Shown here piece by piece: positions 27,543-39,013 of a stretch of DNA of 64,000 nucleotides; within the stretch, counting starts at the first letter, position 1, and every line of letters begins with the position of its first letter. The notes beneath the pieces were generated by a model that ran no database searches, was not told the origin of the DNA, and saw nothing but the letters and a program-made list of their open reading frames with translations. The stretch is from Haematospirillum sp. H4485 (GTDB lineage Bacteria > Pseudomonadota > Alphaproteobacteria > Rhodospirillales > Rhodospirillaceae), in NCBI RefSeq assembly GCF_012102745.1, contig NZ_JAAVSY010000003.1, positions 1 to 64,000 on the forward strand. The letters run 5' to 3'. The translations under genes and the position numbers were made by a program.

Positions 27543-27920
27543 GTGAGGTGTTTTGTTGTTGCGTCTGTGCCTGTCATGATGACTTCAATCTGTTCATCCA
27601 TCATTGAAGGAATACCCCCACAGGCCGTTCTTTTCACCCAGTGAAATCGTATCATCGTGCAGGTGACAACGCCATGGGCTGTGAAGGTTGAGAAAACAAA
27701 GCTCGATATCTTGGTGTGTTGCGAGAAAGAGGGATATTGTACGGCTGAGATTACGGTAGAGTCTGATGTTGCAGCCATGACATTCGGCAACATTATTCTT
27801 GGTGGTGGTACTGGTGTGGTGATTGATGCTGCTTCCGGTGCCAGTAACAAGTACAGCCCGTCCAGTTATCTGATTCCGGAGAGAGAAGAGGCGGCCTCTA
27901 CCGGTTCAGCAGCGCTGTAG
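27543..27920 (+). pseudogene. Broken lipoprotein gene (PEGA-like small lipoprotein family)
   Basis: A frame starting at the GTG at 27543 encodes a lipoprotein-type leader ending near MTSIC, then SSIIEG, the usual start of a small envelope lipoprotein family. A TGA at 27642 stops it. The same frame then continues with VTTPWAVKVEKTKLDI, CEKEGY and TFGNIILGGGTGVVIDAASGA, the conserved second half of that family. About ten residues normally found between the halves also seem to be missing. It is therefore probably inactivated by a nonsense change and a small deletion. Its end overlaps the histidine kinase end by 55 bases, tail to tail. Confidence 0.6.
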
Positions 27921-29323
27921 ACCCGTTCAGTCTGTTGCCGACACGTCGTATTTGATGCGGGGAGGGTTACATGTGCCATAAGGCCCCCAAGGATTGCGGA
28001 GCGCCCAAGGTGCAGCGATCCTCCCGCTGTTCGGGCAAGGTCGTCTGCAATCGATAACCCAAGACCACTGCCTGGTTTGCTTTCATCAAGGCGATGCCCC
28101 CGGTGCAGGGCTGCGTCGATATGTGAGTCCGGTATGCCGGGTCCATCATCATCCACGCTTATCCATAACTCACCGTCAACGTTTGATCCCGCCTGTACAA
28201 CGACTTGGCCCCTTGACCACTTGCAGGCATTGTCAAGAAGGTTGCCAATGATTTCCTCCAGTGTTTCCTGGTTGCCGCAAAAAGAGGGGCAGTGTTCGTC
28301 AAGGTTAACCTTGATGTCTGTCTTGTGAAGGTGACGCATGGTCCGGCACAGACGCTCAATAGATGGTTCTGGCGCCGTACGCAGGCCCCGTGTCTTTGTG
28401 GATGTTTGGGCCCGTGCCCGTGCCAGATGGTGCTCAATATGGCGTTGCATGGTTTCTGTTTGTTGCTTCAGAAGACGTGCAGCCTGATGCTGTCCCCGTT
28501 TGTCCAGTTGATCCGATTCATTCATGATGACGGCCAAGGGTGTCTTCAGGGCATGGGCCAGATTGCCGGCGTGTGTCCGTGCGTTTTTTACCATTTTGTC
28601 ATGGTGAAGGAGAAGTGCATTAAGATCTTCGACCAAGGGCACAACTTCAATCGGCCAGCGGCCTTCCAGAGTATTGTTTTTTCCGCTGCGGATATCGGCC
28701 AAGGATTGCCGTAGGTGCCTGAAGGGTGCCAGACCGAATGTTATCTGTCCCCAGACGGCAGCTGTAATTCCAATGGCAAGAAGACCAAGGGCAATCGTGA
28801 TAATGCGGCAGAATCTGGTAAAGAGCCGCTCCAGGCTGCGTTCATCTGTTCCTGCAACAATGCGAAACAGGCGATGTGTTTCCGGCAGGGTAATAAACCG
28901 CGTGACGGCCAGGATCTTGGATTGTCCTAGTCCACCGGCATACTCGACCTGTATTGATCCATCGAGGGGACTTGCTGCGTAGGGAAGCTCCATTTGCTCA
29001 TCCCAGAGTGAACGGGATCGCAAAATGACCTTGTTTCCGTATTCCACTTGCCAGTAAAGGCCGGAAAGAGGGCGTTGAAACAGCGGGTTTGCCGGTCGGG
29101 ACAGCAGGGTAATCTGACCGTCGGCACCGATATCGATGTTGGCAGCAATATGGTCAAGGATGACAGACAGGCGGCTGACCATCTGGCCCTGCACAAAATT
29201 CTCGAACAGGGCTTGCAGGCCGAAGCCTGCAATGGCCAAGGCCATGCTGACCCAGAGTGCGGCTCCGACGAGAAGACGTACCCGTAATGATGGGTTTCGA
29301 TTCTGTGCAGGTGTTTTGGTCAC
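27866..29323 (-). CDS. Sensor histidine kinase, PhoQ-like
   Basis: This protein of about 485 residues has a membrane segment near residues 20-38, a periplasmic sensor domain, a second membrane segment (ITIALGLLAIGITAAVWG), a HAMP-like linker and the kinase core. The phospho-accepting His is in GNLAHALKTPLAVI, the N-box Asn in NLLDNACKWS, and the ATP lid motifs are DDDGPGI and GSGLGLSIADDLA. The start is the GTG at 29323, five bases beyond the stop of the response regulator gene, so the pair is coupled. With the PepSY and EF-hand genes it suggests sensing of divalent cations; that is inference. Confidence 0.88.
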   Translation of the reverse strand: MTKTPAQNRNPSLRVRLLVGAALWVSMALAIAGFGLQALFENFVQGQMVSRLSVILDHIAANIDIGADGQITLLSRPANPLFQRPLSGLYWQVEYGNKVILRSRSLWDEQMELPYAASPLDGSIQVEYAGGLGQSKILAVTRFITLPETHRLFRIVAGTDERSLERLFTRFCRIITIALGLLAIGITAAVWGQITFGLAPFRHLRQSLADIRSGKNNTLEGRWPIEVVPLVEDLNALLLHHDKMVKNARTHAGNLAHALKTPLAVIMNESDQLDKRGQHQAARLLKQQTETMQRHIEHHLARARAQTSTKTRGLRTAPEPSIERLCRTMRHLHKTDIKVNLDEHCPSFCGNQETLEEIIGNLLDNACKWSRGQVVVQAGSNVDGELWISVDDDGPGIPDSHIDAALHRGHRLDESKPGSGLGLSIADDLARTAGGSLHLGRSAILGGLMAHVTLPASNTTCRQQTERVYSAAEPVEAASSLSGIR

Positions 29324-29328
29324 AGAGG

Positions 29329-30012
29329 TCAGGATCCTGTTCTCTGGATTGTATTTTCTGGCAAGGCTTGGTAGCCAAGGCCGCGGACAGTCTGGATGAT
29401 GTCGCAACCCAGTTTGCGCCTCAGTCGCCCGATGAACACTTCTATTGTGTTGGAGTCACGGTCAAAGTCCTGCGCATAAAGATGCTCCGTCAATTCGCTA
29501 CGCGAAATGATTCGGCCCTGATGATGCATCAGGTAACTTAAAACCCGATATTCGTGGCTTGTCAGGGGGACAAGCTTGTCACGGACCATAACGCGACCGG
29601 TTCGGGTGTCCAGTTGAACAGGCTGACAGACCAGCTCATTGGAGGAATGGCCGTTGGAGCGACGGATCAATGCGCGGATACGGGCCAAGAGCTCTTCCAT
29701 GCGAAACGGCTTTGCGAGATAGTCGTCGGCCCCGGCGTCAATGCCATCAACCTTTTCCTGCCAGCTGGAGCGGGCGGTCAGAATCAGCACAGGTGTATTG
29801 ATTCCTGATTCGCGCCATTTTTTCAGGATGCTCAGTCCGTCAATACCGGGTAGTCCCAAGTCTAGGACGATGGCATCAAAGGGTATGCTTTCACCCAGAA
29901 AGTGGCCATCTTCTCCGTCCGCAGATACATCCACGGCATAGCCATAGCTCCGCAGGGTCTGGAACAGCTGAGATTGCAATGCTGGTTCATCTTCGATAAC
30001 AAGAAGACGCAT
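29329..30012 (-). CDS. Response regulator, OmpR/PhoP family
   Basis: This 227-residue regulator has a receiver domain (acidic pair at VIEDEP, phospho-accepting Asp51 in IVLDLGLPG, Lys in YLAKPF) and a winged-helix DNA-binding domain with VFIGRLRRKLG and TVRGLGYQA. It begins MRLLVIEDEP. It is cotranscribed with the kinase downstream and follows the PepSY gene by 43 bases. The paired inverted repeat upstream of the PepSY gene is a candidate binding site. Confidence 0.93.
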   Translation of the reverse strand: MRLLVIEDEPALQSQLFQTLRSYGYAVDVSADGEDGHFLGESIPFDAIVLDLGLPGIDGLSILKKWRESGINTPVLILTARSSWQEKVDGIDAGADDYLAKPFRMEELLARIRALIRRSNGHSSNELVCQPVQLDTRTGRVMVRDKLVPLTSHEYRVLSYLMHHQGRIISRSELTEHLYAQDFDRDSNTIEVFIGRLRRKLGCDIIQTVRGLGYQALPENTIQRTGS

Positions 30013-30055
30013 AAACGAGCTCTTTCTGGATATTGTGGCGTTCTTTGATGCGGTG

Positions 30056-30607
30056 CTACCGGTTTGTCCTGTCCTCTGGTGGAAGAGGCAGGTCTGGTTC
30101 CAGTGAAGACGGTGGTGGTGGTTCGTCTATGTCGGGTTCCAGCCATTGCAGCAGGTTATGATACCATGGCAACGTACGTGGTATATGCCCCATTGCTGTG
30201 GGGGGTGAGGGCGGCTCCTCTCTCACGCGTGATCGCATGGATCCGGGAGATGCCACTTCTGCAAGTGCAGCAGGTTCCCCCCGATACCAGCGGACAAGAT
30301 CGTGACCGCGCGCGCTGACCAGTTCTTTGGTAAGGGCATCGTAGCGCACCTTCAAGATGCTTCCATTTGGGGTCAGCATTTTAAGATTGTATACCCACCC
30401 CTTAAAATCCCTTGAAAGATCGGCCTGTACGATACGGCCGGAAAAATCAGCTTCGCACGTTGTCACAACATCACGGAGAGAGGCAATTTCTCCAGCCTCC
30501 AGAGCATTCCGGGCTTGCTCGTGGCTATAGGACCGTGAGTGAACAGGAGGCGCAGCCAAGAGAACAGCGCATATGGCTGACGCTATTATTTTCGATGTCT
30601 TGTACAT
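30056..30607 (-). CDS. Periplasmic PepSY-domain protein
   Basis: This protein of about 183 residues has a signal peptide (cut after PPVHS) and a PepSY-type domain: QARNALEAGEIASLRDVV followed by RIVQADLSRDFKGWVYNLKML and KVRYDALTKELVSARG. PepSY proteins bind or inhibit peptidases or sense metals and often sit beside two-component systems. The Pro-rich tail is unusual. The start is the ATG at 30607, with a GTG two codons upstream as an alternative; neither has a strong ribosome-binding site, and the GTG lies inside the left arm of the inverted repeat at 30610-30621. Confidence 0.82.
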   Translation of the reverse strand: MYKTSKIIASAICAVLLAAPPVHSRSYSHEQARNALEAGEIASLRDVVTTCEADFSGRIVQADLSRDFKGWVYNLKMLTPNGSILKVRYDALTKELVSARGHDLVRWYRGEPAALAEVASPGSMRSRVREEPPSPPTAMGHIPRTLPWYHNLLQWLEPDIDEPPPPSSLEPDLPLPPEDRTNR

Positions 30608-30609
30608 GG

Positions 30610-30705
30610 CCACATGAAATATAATTTATGCATAACGGAGTGTCTACGAATATTATTCCATTATACGGACATCATATTTGTATGACAACGTTCTATTTCA
30701 TGTGG
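30610..30705. promoter_or_regulatory. Divergent promoter with perfect 12-bp inverted repeat
   Basis: CCACATGAAATA (30610-30621) and its exact reverse complement TATTTCATGTGG (30694-30705) frame the AT-rich divergent promoter of the PepSY-regulator-kinase operon and the EF-hand gene. In each direction TATTTCATGTGG lies at or just before the start codon. It could be a paired operator for the adjacent response regulator, or a shared 5' leader element. Confidence 0.6.
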
Positions 30706-30729
30706 TTAATCCATGTATAAGGAGCTTCC

Positions 30730-31230
30730 ATGATGAGGGTACGGAATCTGGCCTTTTTTATTGGATCATTTGTATCTTGCTTTTCATTACTTTCTTCCCA
30801 GGTGCTGTCCTCTCCATATGAGGACCGGACGGAGGCTATCCTGCAAGTCTTTGACCAGAATCGTGACGGGGTGATTACGCGCGATGAGCGATCGGCGGTG
30901 CGTAACTCAAGATTTCATCAGCTTGATGGAGATCAGAGCGGGTTTCTTGACCGGGCTGAGTGGATGCAGGGATATCGTAGCAGCCTGGATCATCTGTGGG
31001 TCCATCCCAAGAATGAGATCGCGCGTGAGAAGCACCATGTCTGGATGTATCGGGCTATAGACCTGAACCAAGATGGCCTGATCGCGTTGGATGAGTTTAT
31101 GTCCTATGACGATGGAATCGAGGCTTTTGACCTTGATCACGATGGACGCATCAGCCGGGATGAGATTTCCTCTGTCCTGCGTAACAATGCGGAACGGCCC
31201 CGTGTTTGCGACCATCGCGAGGAGAAATAG
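30730..31230 (+). CDS. Secreted EF-hand calcium-binding protein
   Basis: This 166-residue protein has a signal peptide (hydrophobic residues 6-25) and several EF-hand loops of the DxDxDG type: DQNRDGVITRDE, DGDQSGFLDRAE, DLNQDGLIALDE and DLDHDGRISRDE. An AAGGAG ribosome-binding site precedes the ATG pair at 30730. It probably binds calcium in the periplasm. It is divergent from the PepSY/two-component operon and shares the inverted repeat with it, which suggests joint regulation. Confidence 0.9.
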   Translation: MMRVRNLAFFIGSFVSCFSLLSSQVLSSPYEDRTEAILQVFDQNRDGVITRDERSAVRNSRFHQLDGDQSGFLDRAEWMQGYRSSLDHLWVHPKNEIAREKHHVWMYRAIDLNQDGLIALDEFMSYDDGIEAFDLDHDGRISRDEISSVLRNNAERPRVCDHREEK

Positions 31231-31236
31231 GGGAGG

Positions 31237-31695
31237 TCAGTCCCGGTGATAGGGGTGGCCATCCATGATACATTTGGCCCGGTACAGCTGTTCGGCCAGC
31301 ATACCGCGTACCAGCATGTGGGGCCATGTCATGCTGCCGAATCCCAGTAGAAGGTCTGCGCGGTCCCTGACAGCAGGATCGTGCCCATCAGCGCCTCCGA
31401 TGAGGAAGGAAATGGTCGAGGTCCCTTCACCCAGCCACCGTTCCAATGCAGAGGCAAAGTCCCTGCTGCTCTGCATGCGCCCACGTTCGTCCAGAACAAC
31501 GACTTTTGATCCCGTTGGGACGCAGGACAAGAGGAGCTTCCCCTCCCGGGCCATGCGGTCTGGCACCGGGAGGGGTTTCTTCTCTTCGACTTCTCTTAAA
31601 AGTACAGGTTCGCGCAGGCGTGACAGGTAGTGTTCATACAGCGCCCGTTCCGGCCCCGGGCGGGACCGACCCACCGCTGCGATCACAAAAGGCAT
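31237..31695 (-). CDS. rlmH: 23S rRNA pseudouridine1915 N3-methyltransferase
   Basis: This 152-residue SPOUT methyltransferase modifies helix 69 of 23S rRNA. Family marks are LLSCVPTGSKVVVLDERGR, the knot motif ISFLIGGADGH, and the C-terminal PHMLVRGMLAEQLYRA and HPYHRD. It is the last gene of the leftward rplU-to-rlmH block and follows rsfS by 31 bases. Confidence 0.95.
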   Translation of the reverse strand: MPFVIAAVGRSRPGPERALYEHYLSRLREPVLLREVEEKKPLPVPDRMAREGKLLLSCVPTGSKVVVLDERGRMQSSRDFASALERWLGEGTSTISFLIGGADGHDPAVRDRADLLLGFGSMTWPHMLVRGMLAEQLYRAKCIMDGHPYHRD

Positions 31696-31726
31696 TATTG
31701 CGCTCCCGGCTGCGAGATGCCTGTTG

Positions 31727-32149
31727 TCACGCCGTTACTTCCCAGTTCCCGCCACTTCTGTGCACCATGTTTTCCGGTACAGGTGCATTGCCGCCGCCCC
31801 ACATTCTTTCCAGATTATAGAATGCCCTGACTTCGGGACGGAACAGATGGACCAAGATATCACCGGCATCGATCAGGACCCAGTCGCAGGTTTCGCGTCC
31901 TTCGGTTGCTGCCCGGATGCCGTGTTCCCTGAGCATATCGACAACATGGCCCGCCAAGGCTGATACATGACGTGGGGAACGTCCGGATGCAATGATCATG
32001 GTGTCGGCCGCTGACGTCTTGTCGCGAATATCGATAACCGTGATGTGCTCAGCCTTGTTGGCGTCGAGGCAGTCGCCGATCAGGCCCGGAAGACCATCTT
32101 TGTGGGACTGTGGTGCAGGGGTCGTATGAATGGTTCTCTCCTCTGGCAT
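31727..32149 (-). CDS. rsfS: Ribosomal silencing factor RsfS
   Basis: This 140-residue protein binds ribosomal protein L14 and blocks subunit joining in starvation. It has the family segments VIDIRDKTSAADTMIIASG, GRETCDWVLIDAGDILVHLF and RAFYNLERMW. The start is the ATG at 32149; a longer frame would overlap nadD. It lies between nadD and rlmH, the usual alphaproteobacterial order. Confidence 0.95.
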   Translation of the reverse strand: MPEERTIHTTPAPQSHKDGLPGLIGDCLDANKAEHITVIDIRDKTSAADTMIIASGRSPRHVSALAGHVVDMLREHGIRAATEGRETCDWVLIDAGDILVHLFRPEVRAFYNLERMWGGGNAPVPENMVHRSGGNWEVTA

Positions 32150-32183
32150 AGCCGTCTTGTCTCTGATATCCGGGTCCGGCCCT

Positions 32184-32825
32184 TCAGGTCCGTTCCTCAG
32201 GCTCCCTTCTCTGGCTCCGTATTGCCGTTGATGAGGCCGGGTGGAGCCGTATCCGCAGGAAAGCCCATGCCGGTGGTGTCTTGCCTGCCAGATCACTCAC
32301 CTGCGATGCCGCAACACGGAACCGCAGGAAGCGCTGGGCGGCTGTGCCAACCAAGGCTCTTCCAGCATATTCACCCCGGTCCAGAATCGCAACGGGGACC
32401 AGGGAAAAGATTGTAGACCAACGATACCAGTGCGGTATCTGTAGCATATTGTCCGCTCCCATCAACCAGACAAATTGGGCGGCCGGGAATCGGGTTTTCA
32501 GGGCACGCAGGGTATCGGCTGTAAAGCGGGAGGGCAAATGGCTCTCAAGGCCGCTGACCCGGATTCTCGGGTGGCGTGCCATGTGGCGTGCCTTTTCGAT
32601 CCGGATCGGAAGGGGGAGCATGCCTGCCCTTGGTTTCAGCGGGTTTTGCGGCGAGACCAGCCACCAGACCTCATCAAGGCCCAGCCGGCGAATCGCTTCC
32701 AGGCTGATATGACGGTGTCCGTCGTGGGCTGGATTGAAAGATCCCCCCAGAAGCCCGATCTTCCGCCGGCGATGGTCGCCCCGGCTGGGTACCGGGCCGG
32801 GAAATGTCAGGTCTATGCCCGACAC
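32184..32825 (-). CDS. nadD: Nicotinate-nucleotide adenylyltransferase
   Basis: This 213-residue enzyme makes nicotinate adenine dinucleotide in NAD synthesis. The nucleotidyltransferase motif GGSFNPAHDGHRHIS is at residues 27-41, and FVWLMGADNMLQIPHW is the second signature; the usual ISSTAIR signature is here ASSTAIRS. The start overlaps the proA end by 13 bases. Confidence 0.95.
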   Translation of the reverse strand: MSGIDLTFPGPVPSRGDHRRRKIGLLGGSFNPAHDGHRHISLEAIRRLGLDEVWWLVSPQNPLKPRAGMLPLPIRIEKARHMARHPRIRVSGLESHLPSRFTADTLRALKTRFPAAQFVWLMGADNMLQIPHWYRWSTIFSLVPVAILDRGEYAGRALVGTAAQRFLRFRVAASQVSDLAGKTPPAWAFLRIRLHPASSTAIRSQRREPEERT

Positions 32826-34043
32826 TGTCCGTTACCGCGCACGTGGTACTTGAATGTTGTCAGTTGCTCTGTCCCAACCGGCCCCCGGGCATGCAGTTTT
32901 CCGGTCGCTATGCCAATTTCGGCCCCCATGCCAAATTCTCCGCCATCTGCAAACTGGGTTGATGCATTCCACATGACGATGGCGGAATCAACTGTGTTGA
33001 GAAAGCGTTCAGCAACACTAGCGTCTTCGGTGATGATGGCGTCTGTATGGTGGCTGGAATGACGTTGGATGTGCTGGATGGCCTCATCTGGCCCCCTCAC
33101 AATCCGGATTGACAGGATCGCATCCAAGTATTCCGTGTCCCAGTCGTCATCATGGGCGGGCTGCATGGAGGGCACAAGGGTACAGGCCTCAGGATCGCCC
33201 TTCAGCATGCACCCGCGTTCTGCCAGCGCTTCTGCCACACGTGGCAGAAGCGCTGGAGCAACCGTGCGATCAACCAGAAGCGTTTCCGTTGCTCCGCAGA
33301 TGCCGGTACGGCGCATTTTGGCATTCAGTACCACCGATACGGCCATATCGGGATCAGCTGCTGTATGAAGGTAGGTGTGGCAGATCCCGTCCAGGTGCTT
33401 CAGAACAGGAATCCTGCTTTCGGCCGTGATACGTTCAATCAGGGACCGTCCACCGCGTGGAATGATAACATCGACATAGCGATCCATGCGCAGTAGCGCC
33501 CCTACGGCAGCGCGATCCGTTGTTTGTACCATCTGCAGGCATTCTTTCGGCAAGCCCGCTTTCTTGAGGCCGGTATGCAGACTCCCCAGGATGGCCTGTG
33601 ATGAATGGAAGCTCTCCGATCCCCCCCTTAGAATGACAGCATTGCCGGACTTCAGGCAGAGACCACCGGCGTCGGCTGTTACATTGGGGCGGCTTTCGTA
33701 AATAACCCCGATGACCCCCAGGGGAACACGAACACGGGAAATCCGCAGGCCATTCGGGCGTTCCCAGTTGGCCAGCACAGTCCCCAGAGGATCCGGCAGA
33801 GATGCAATATCTTCCAGGCTACGGGCCATGGCCTCGATGCGATGAGCATCAAGACTCAGGCGATCCAGCATGGATGGCGTGATACCTGCCGCCTGTGCCG
33901 CCGAACGGTCTTGCACATTGGCATCCAGAATAAGGTTCTGATCACTCCGCAAGGCCTGTGCAGCCTCTGTTAATGCCAGGTTACGGGCAGTACTCGGGGC
34001 TATTGCCAGAATGGACTGTGCCTGCCGCGCTTTTTGTCCAATA

Positions 34044-36397
<2,354 letters not shown>

Positions 36398-36485
36398 TCA
36401 TGCTGTGTAACGTCCTGTCTGCCGGGAAAAGCACAAAAGCTTCAGAGGGCTGACCCCCTGCAATGCAGGCTTCCGGCTTGGACGC

Positions 36486-36515
36486 CAAAAAGGGGAATGG
36501 ACACTCCATTCCCCT
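36486..36515 (-). terminator. Rho-independent terminator after rpmA
   Basis: On the minus strand AGGGGAATGGA pairs perfectly with TCCATTCCCCT and is followed by TTTTT. It ends the rplU-rpmA transcript about 66 bases past the rpmA stop and separates it from obgE. Confidence 0.9.
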
Positions 36516-36581
36516 GTCGGTCGTTACAGTCTGTCAAGGACTGTATCCGATAATGAAAAGGGATCTCTCCCGTTTCCTGTT

Positions 36582-36851
36582 TTATTCCGCAGCCTGCGCA
36601 GCTGGAACGACAGAGACGTAGGTCCGACGCTTGAAGCCCTGACGAAACTGCACATTGCCTTCTACAGTGGCAAATATGGTGTAGTCACGACCCAAGCCCA
36701 CACCCTGACCCGGGTGCCACTTTGTGCCGCGCTGACGGATGATGATATTGCCCGGAACGACAGCTTCGCCACCGAACTTCTTCACGCCAAGGCGTTTGCC
36801 CTCTGTGTCGCGACCGTTACGCGAAGAGCCGCCTGCCTTTTTATGAGCCAT
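36582..36851 (-). CDS. rpmA: 50S ribosomal protein L27
   Basis: This 89-residue protein begins [20 protein letters not shown], the usual L27 N-terminus without a cleaved leader, and has [15 protein letters not shown] and DYTIFA. It lies 34 bases after rplU in the same operon. Confidence 0.98.
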   Translation of the reverse strand: MAHKKAGGSSRNGRDTEGKRLGVKKFGGEAVVPGNIIIRQRGTKWHPGQGVGLGRDYTIFATVEGNVQFRQGFKRRTYVSVVPAAQAAE

Positions 36852-36885
36852 TTCTCTGCTCCCTTATCTGACCGAACCAGCGTTC

Positions 36886-37185
36886 TCAGCCGCTGATGCC
36901 GGTGATCTTCACCAAGGTCAGAGCTTGGCGGTGACCATTCTTGCGGCGATAGTTCTGGCGACGTTTTTTCTTGAAAACGATCACCTTCTCGTCGCGGAAC
37001 TGTTCCAGCACCTCGGCGGTGACGGAGGCACCGTCCACCACGGGGGCGCCGACCTTGTCGCCGACCAGCAGGACCTGGTCAAACTTCACGGATGAACCCG
37101 TATCGGCAGTGATTTTCTCAACTGCGATGATGTCATCCTTGGCGACCTTGTACTGCTTGCCGCCGGTCTTGATGACTGCGAACAT
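36886..37185 (-). CDS. rplU: 50S ribosomal protein L21
   Basis: This 99-residue protein begins [14 protein letters not shown] and contains [20 protein letters not shown], both diagnostic of L21. The start is the ATG at 37185; in-frame codons upstream are not part of the family. It is the first gene of the leftward rplU-rpmA pair. Confidence 0.98.
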   Translation of the reverse strand: MFAVIKTGGKQYKVAKDDIIAVEKITADTGSSVKFDQVLLVGDKVGAPVVDGASVTAEVLEQFRDEKVIVFKKKRRQNYRRKNGHRQALTLVKITGISG

Positions 37186-37644
37186 GGTGCTGCAACCTTT
37201 TTTTATAATCATGGGGCGGGAAACCATCAGGCAACCCGCTGAAAGAGGGCGCAATAATACGCACGCGACCCCAACTGTCAATGGGGGAGGCTGAAAAACC
37301 CCCCGGTTTGCCCTGACTTTTCTGCCAGGTCCTGAAATATCTCCGTAATTATGGCTTGGAAGGTGGGAGTCGTCGGGTTTTGGATTGCGTATTTTGGGCT
37401 TCTTCAGGTGCGGGTACTTGTCTTTCCGGGGGCTGGGATCCCTTATTCTACTGCGATTCGGGCTCTTGTTATGAGTTTTTGAGGTCTTGCCGCTGCCTTC
37501 TCAGGTCATTCTTGATAAAAACAGGGGTTGCAAGAGGATGCTGCCCGCGATATGGTCCGCCGCCTCCGACGACTGCGGTTTTTGCAGAAAAACCAGAAAT
37601 TTCGGAGCAGCTGCTATCAATAAATCAAGGTAGCAGATCAAGGT
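37186..37644. other. Intergenic region between rplU and tRNA-Ser
   Basis: These 459 bases must hold the rplU promoter (leftward) and the tRNA-Ser promoter (rightward). I see no gene. A short open frame on the plus strand runs through the tRNA and is an artefact. Confidence 0.6.
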
Positions 37645-37734
<90 letters not shown>

Positions 37735-38077
37735 TTTTCGTTCTCCAACGCATTGATTTATAAGCACCTTCAAAAAGAGAAGCGGCACTGTCCCACACTT
37801 TGACCACACTTCTGTGGGATGGGAACTGGTGTTGCCTGCTTGCAGATGCCCTCTGTGCGGCTGATGTGACCATATAATCCAGGTATCGACCCTATGGTGT
37901 AGGGGGCAGCCCCTTCTCACGATGTCTTGCCCAATCACAATAATACCATGATTTGACATGATATTCTTTCTTATGAGGAAAGATCATGTATTGTGTCTTA
38001 TGCGTTTTCCAGGGTGGAATAATGCCAGAATGATCCAATGTATTGGATAGATTGATGCGATATGGGGGGATTGCAAA
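37735..38077. other. AT-rich stretch after tRNA-Ser with an integrase-leader-like sequence
   Basis: No gene is recognised. GTCCCACACTTTGACCACACTT (in two pieces around 37792-37812) resembles the tandem repeat in the integrase leader at 1369-1392. The rest is AT-rich and unlike the neighbouring core genes, as expected of a decayed integrated element. Confidence 0.45.
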
Positions 38078-38884
38078 ATGATCCATAAAACGGACAGTGA
38101 TTTTCGATCCAAAGTATTCTGGTTGGCTGCAGCGCTTTCGCTTCTGTGCATGATTGTGTTTGCATATTAATTATATTCACCGGGGCCGGGTATAAAGACG
38201 TGGCGTGGGATGTCGCTGGATGAACGGGGGGAATTCATTTCAGGCTTTTTCTCTCCCTTGGCTCTGATATGGGCGCTTGTTGCCGTCATTCTCCAGCAAA
38301 GGGCCTTGAGTCTGCAAAAAAAGGAAATGGAGTTGCAGCGCGGAGAGGTCGAGGAGCAGACCAAAATCTTCAAGGAGGAACCCAGAAATATGGAAAGGAG
38401 TGACTTCAGGGGGCATCTGGCAAGTCTTGATCGGCAATTGCAACGGCACGCGCTTATGATCCGTGAATGTGCAGATCCGTCCTTCAGCCGTTTCGATTTG
38501 TCAGGGTATGGAGAAGAGGATGTTGAGAAGACAATCCAGAGCCTGAGATCTCTTGATCAGTCTGCTATTAAAATCCTTGGAAAGGGTAATCAGCAGAAGA
38601 TGGCCGACAGAATGTGCAGCTATGTTGCGCGTTTTGAACGGCTGAAAGAACGGGCATCAGCCTGCGGTCTTGATGAAGAGTACAATTATTACAAGCGCTA
38701 TACACCTTATGGTCATTTTCTGGAGTCGTGCAGGAGAAAGCTTGAGCTCTTGGCAGAATGCGGCATCACAAGCAGTCGTTACTGGCGATATGATAACAAG
38801 AAGCGGCGCTGGGTGAACAATTATCAGGAAAAGATAACCGCAGCGTATGACCGGCAGGATGAGTTGGTTCCTGAATATTCGTGA
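38078..38884 (+). pseudogene. Membrane/coiled-coil protein gene interrupted by one in-frame stop
   Basis: An ATG at 38078 with a strong GGGGGGA ribosome-binding site opens a frame of 30 codons (one membrane helix, FWLAAALSLLCMIVFAY) ending in TAA at 38168. The same frame then continues without break into a 224-residue stretch from the ATG at 38210: LDERGEFISGFFSPLALIWALVAVILQ (a second membrane helix), a coiled coil, and a Tyr/Arg-rich C-terminus. Proteins of this island-borne type normally carry two N-terminal helices with this spacing. So either one nonsense mutation split the gene or the two parts are made separately. The start at 38210 lacks a clear ribosome-binding site. The function is unknown. 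Confidence 0.6.
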
Positions 38885-39013
38885 CAGTGACAGAAAAGCA
38901 TCTTTTCAGGGCTGTGAATGCGATCATGTCACACACGATACCAGCCCTGTCGCTCCGCCTTCTATCCTGTCTTCGGAAGGGCGGAAGGCGGACACTTTGT
39001 CTGTTTGGTACCG

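Noticed and set aside
27512-27850. Minus-strand open frame of about 112 codons
   Set aside because: It is antisense to the broken lipoprotein gene, which carries the recognisable family motifs.
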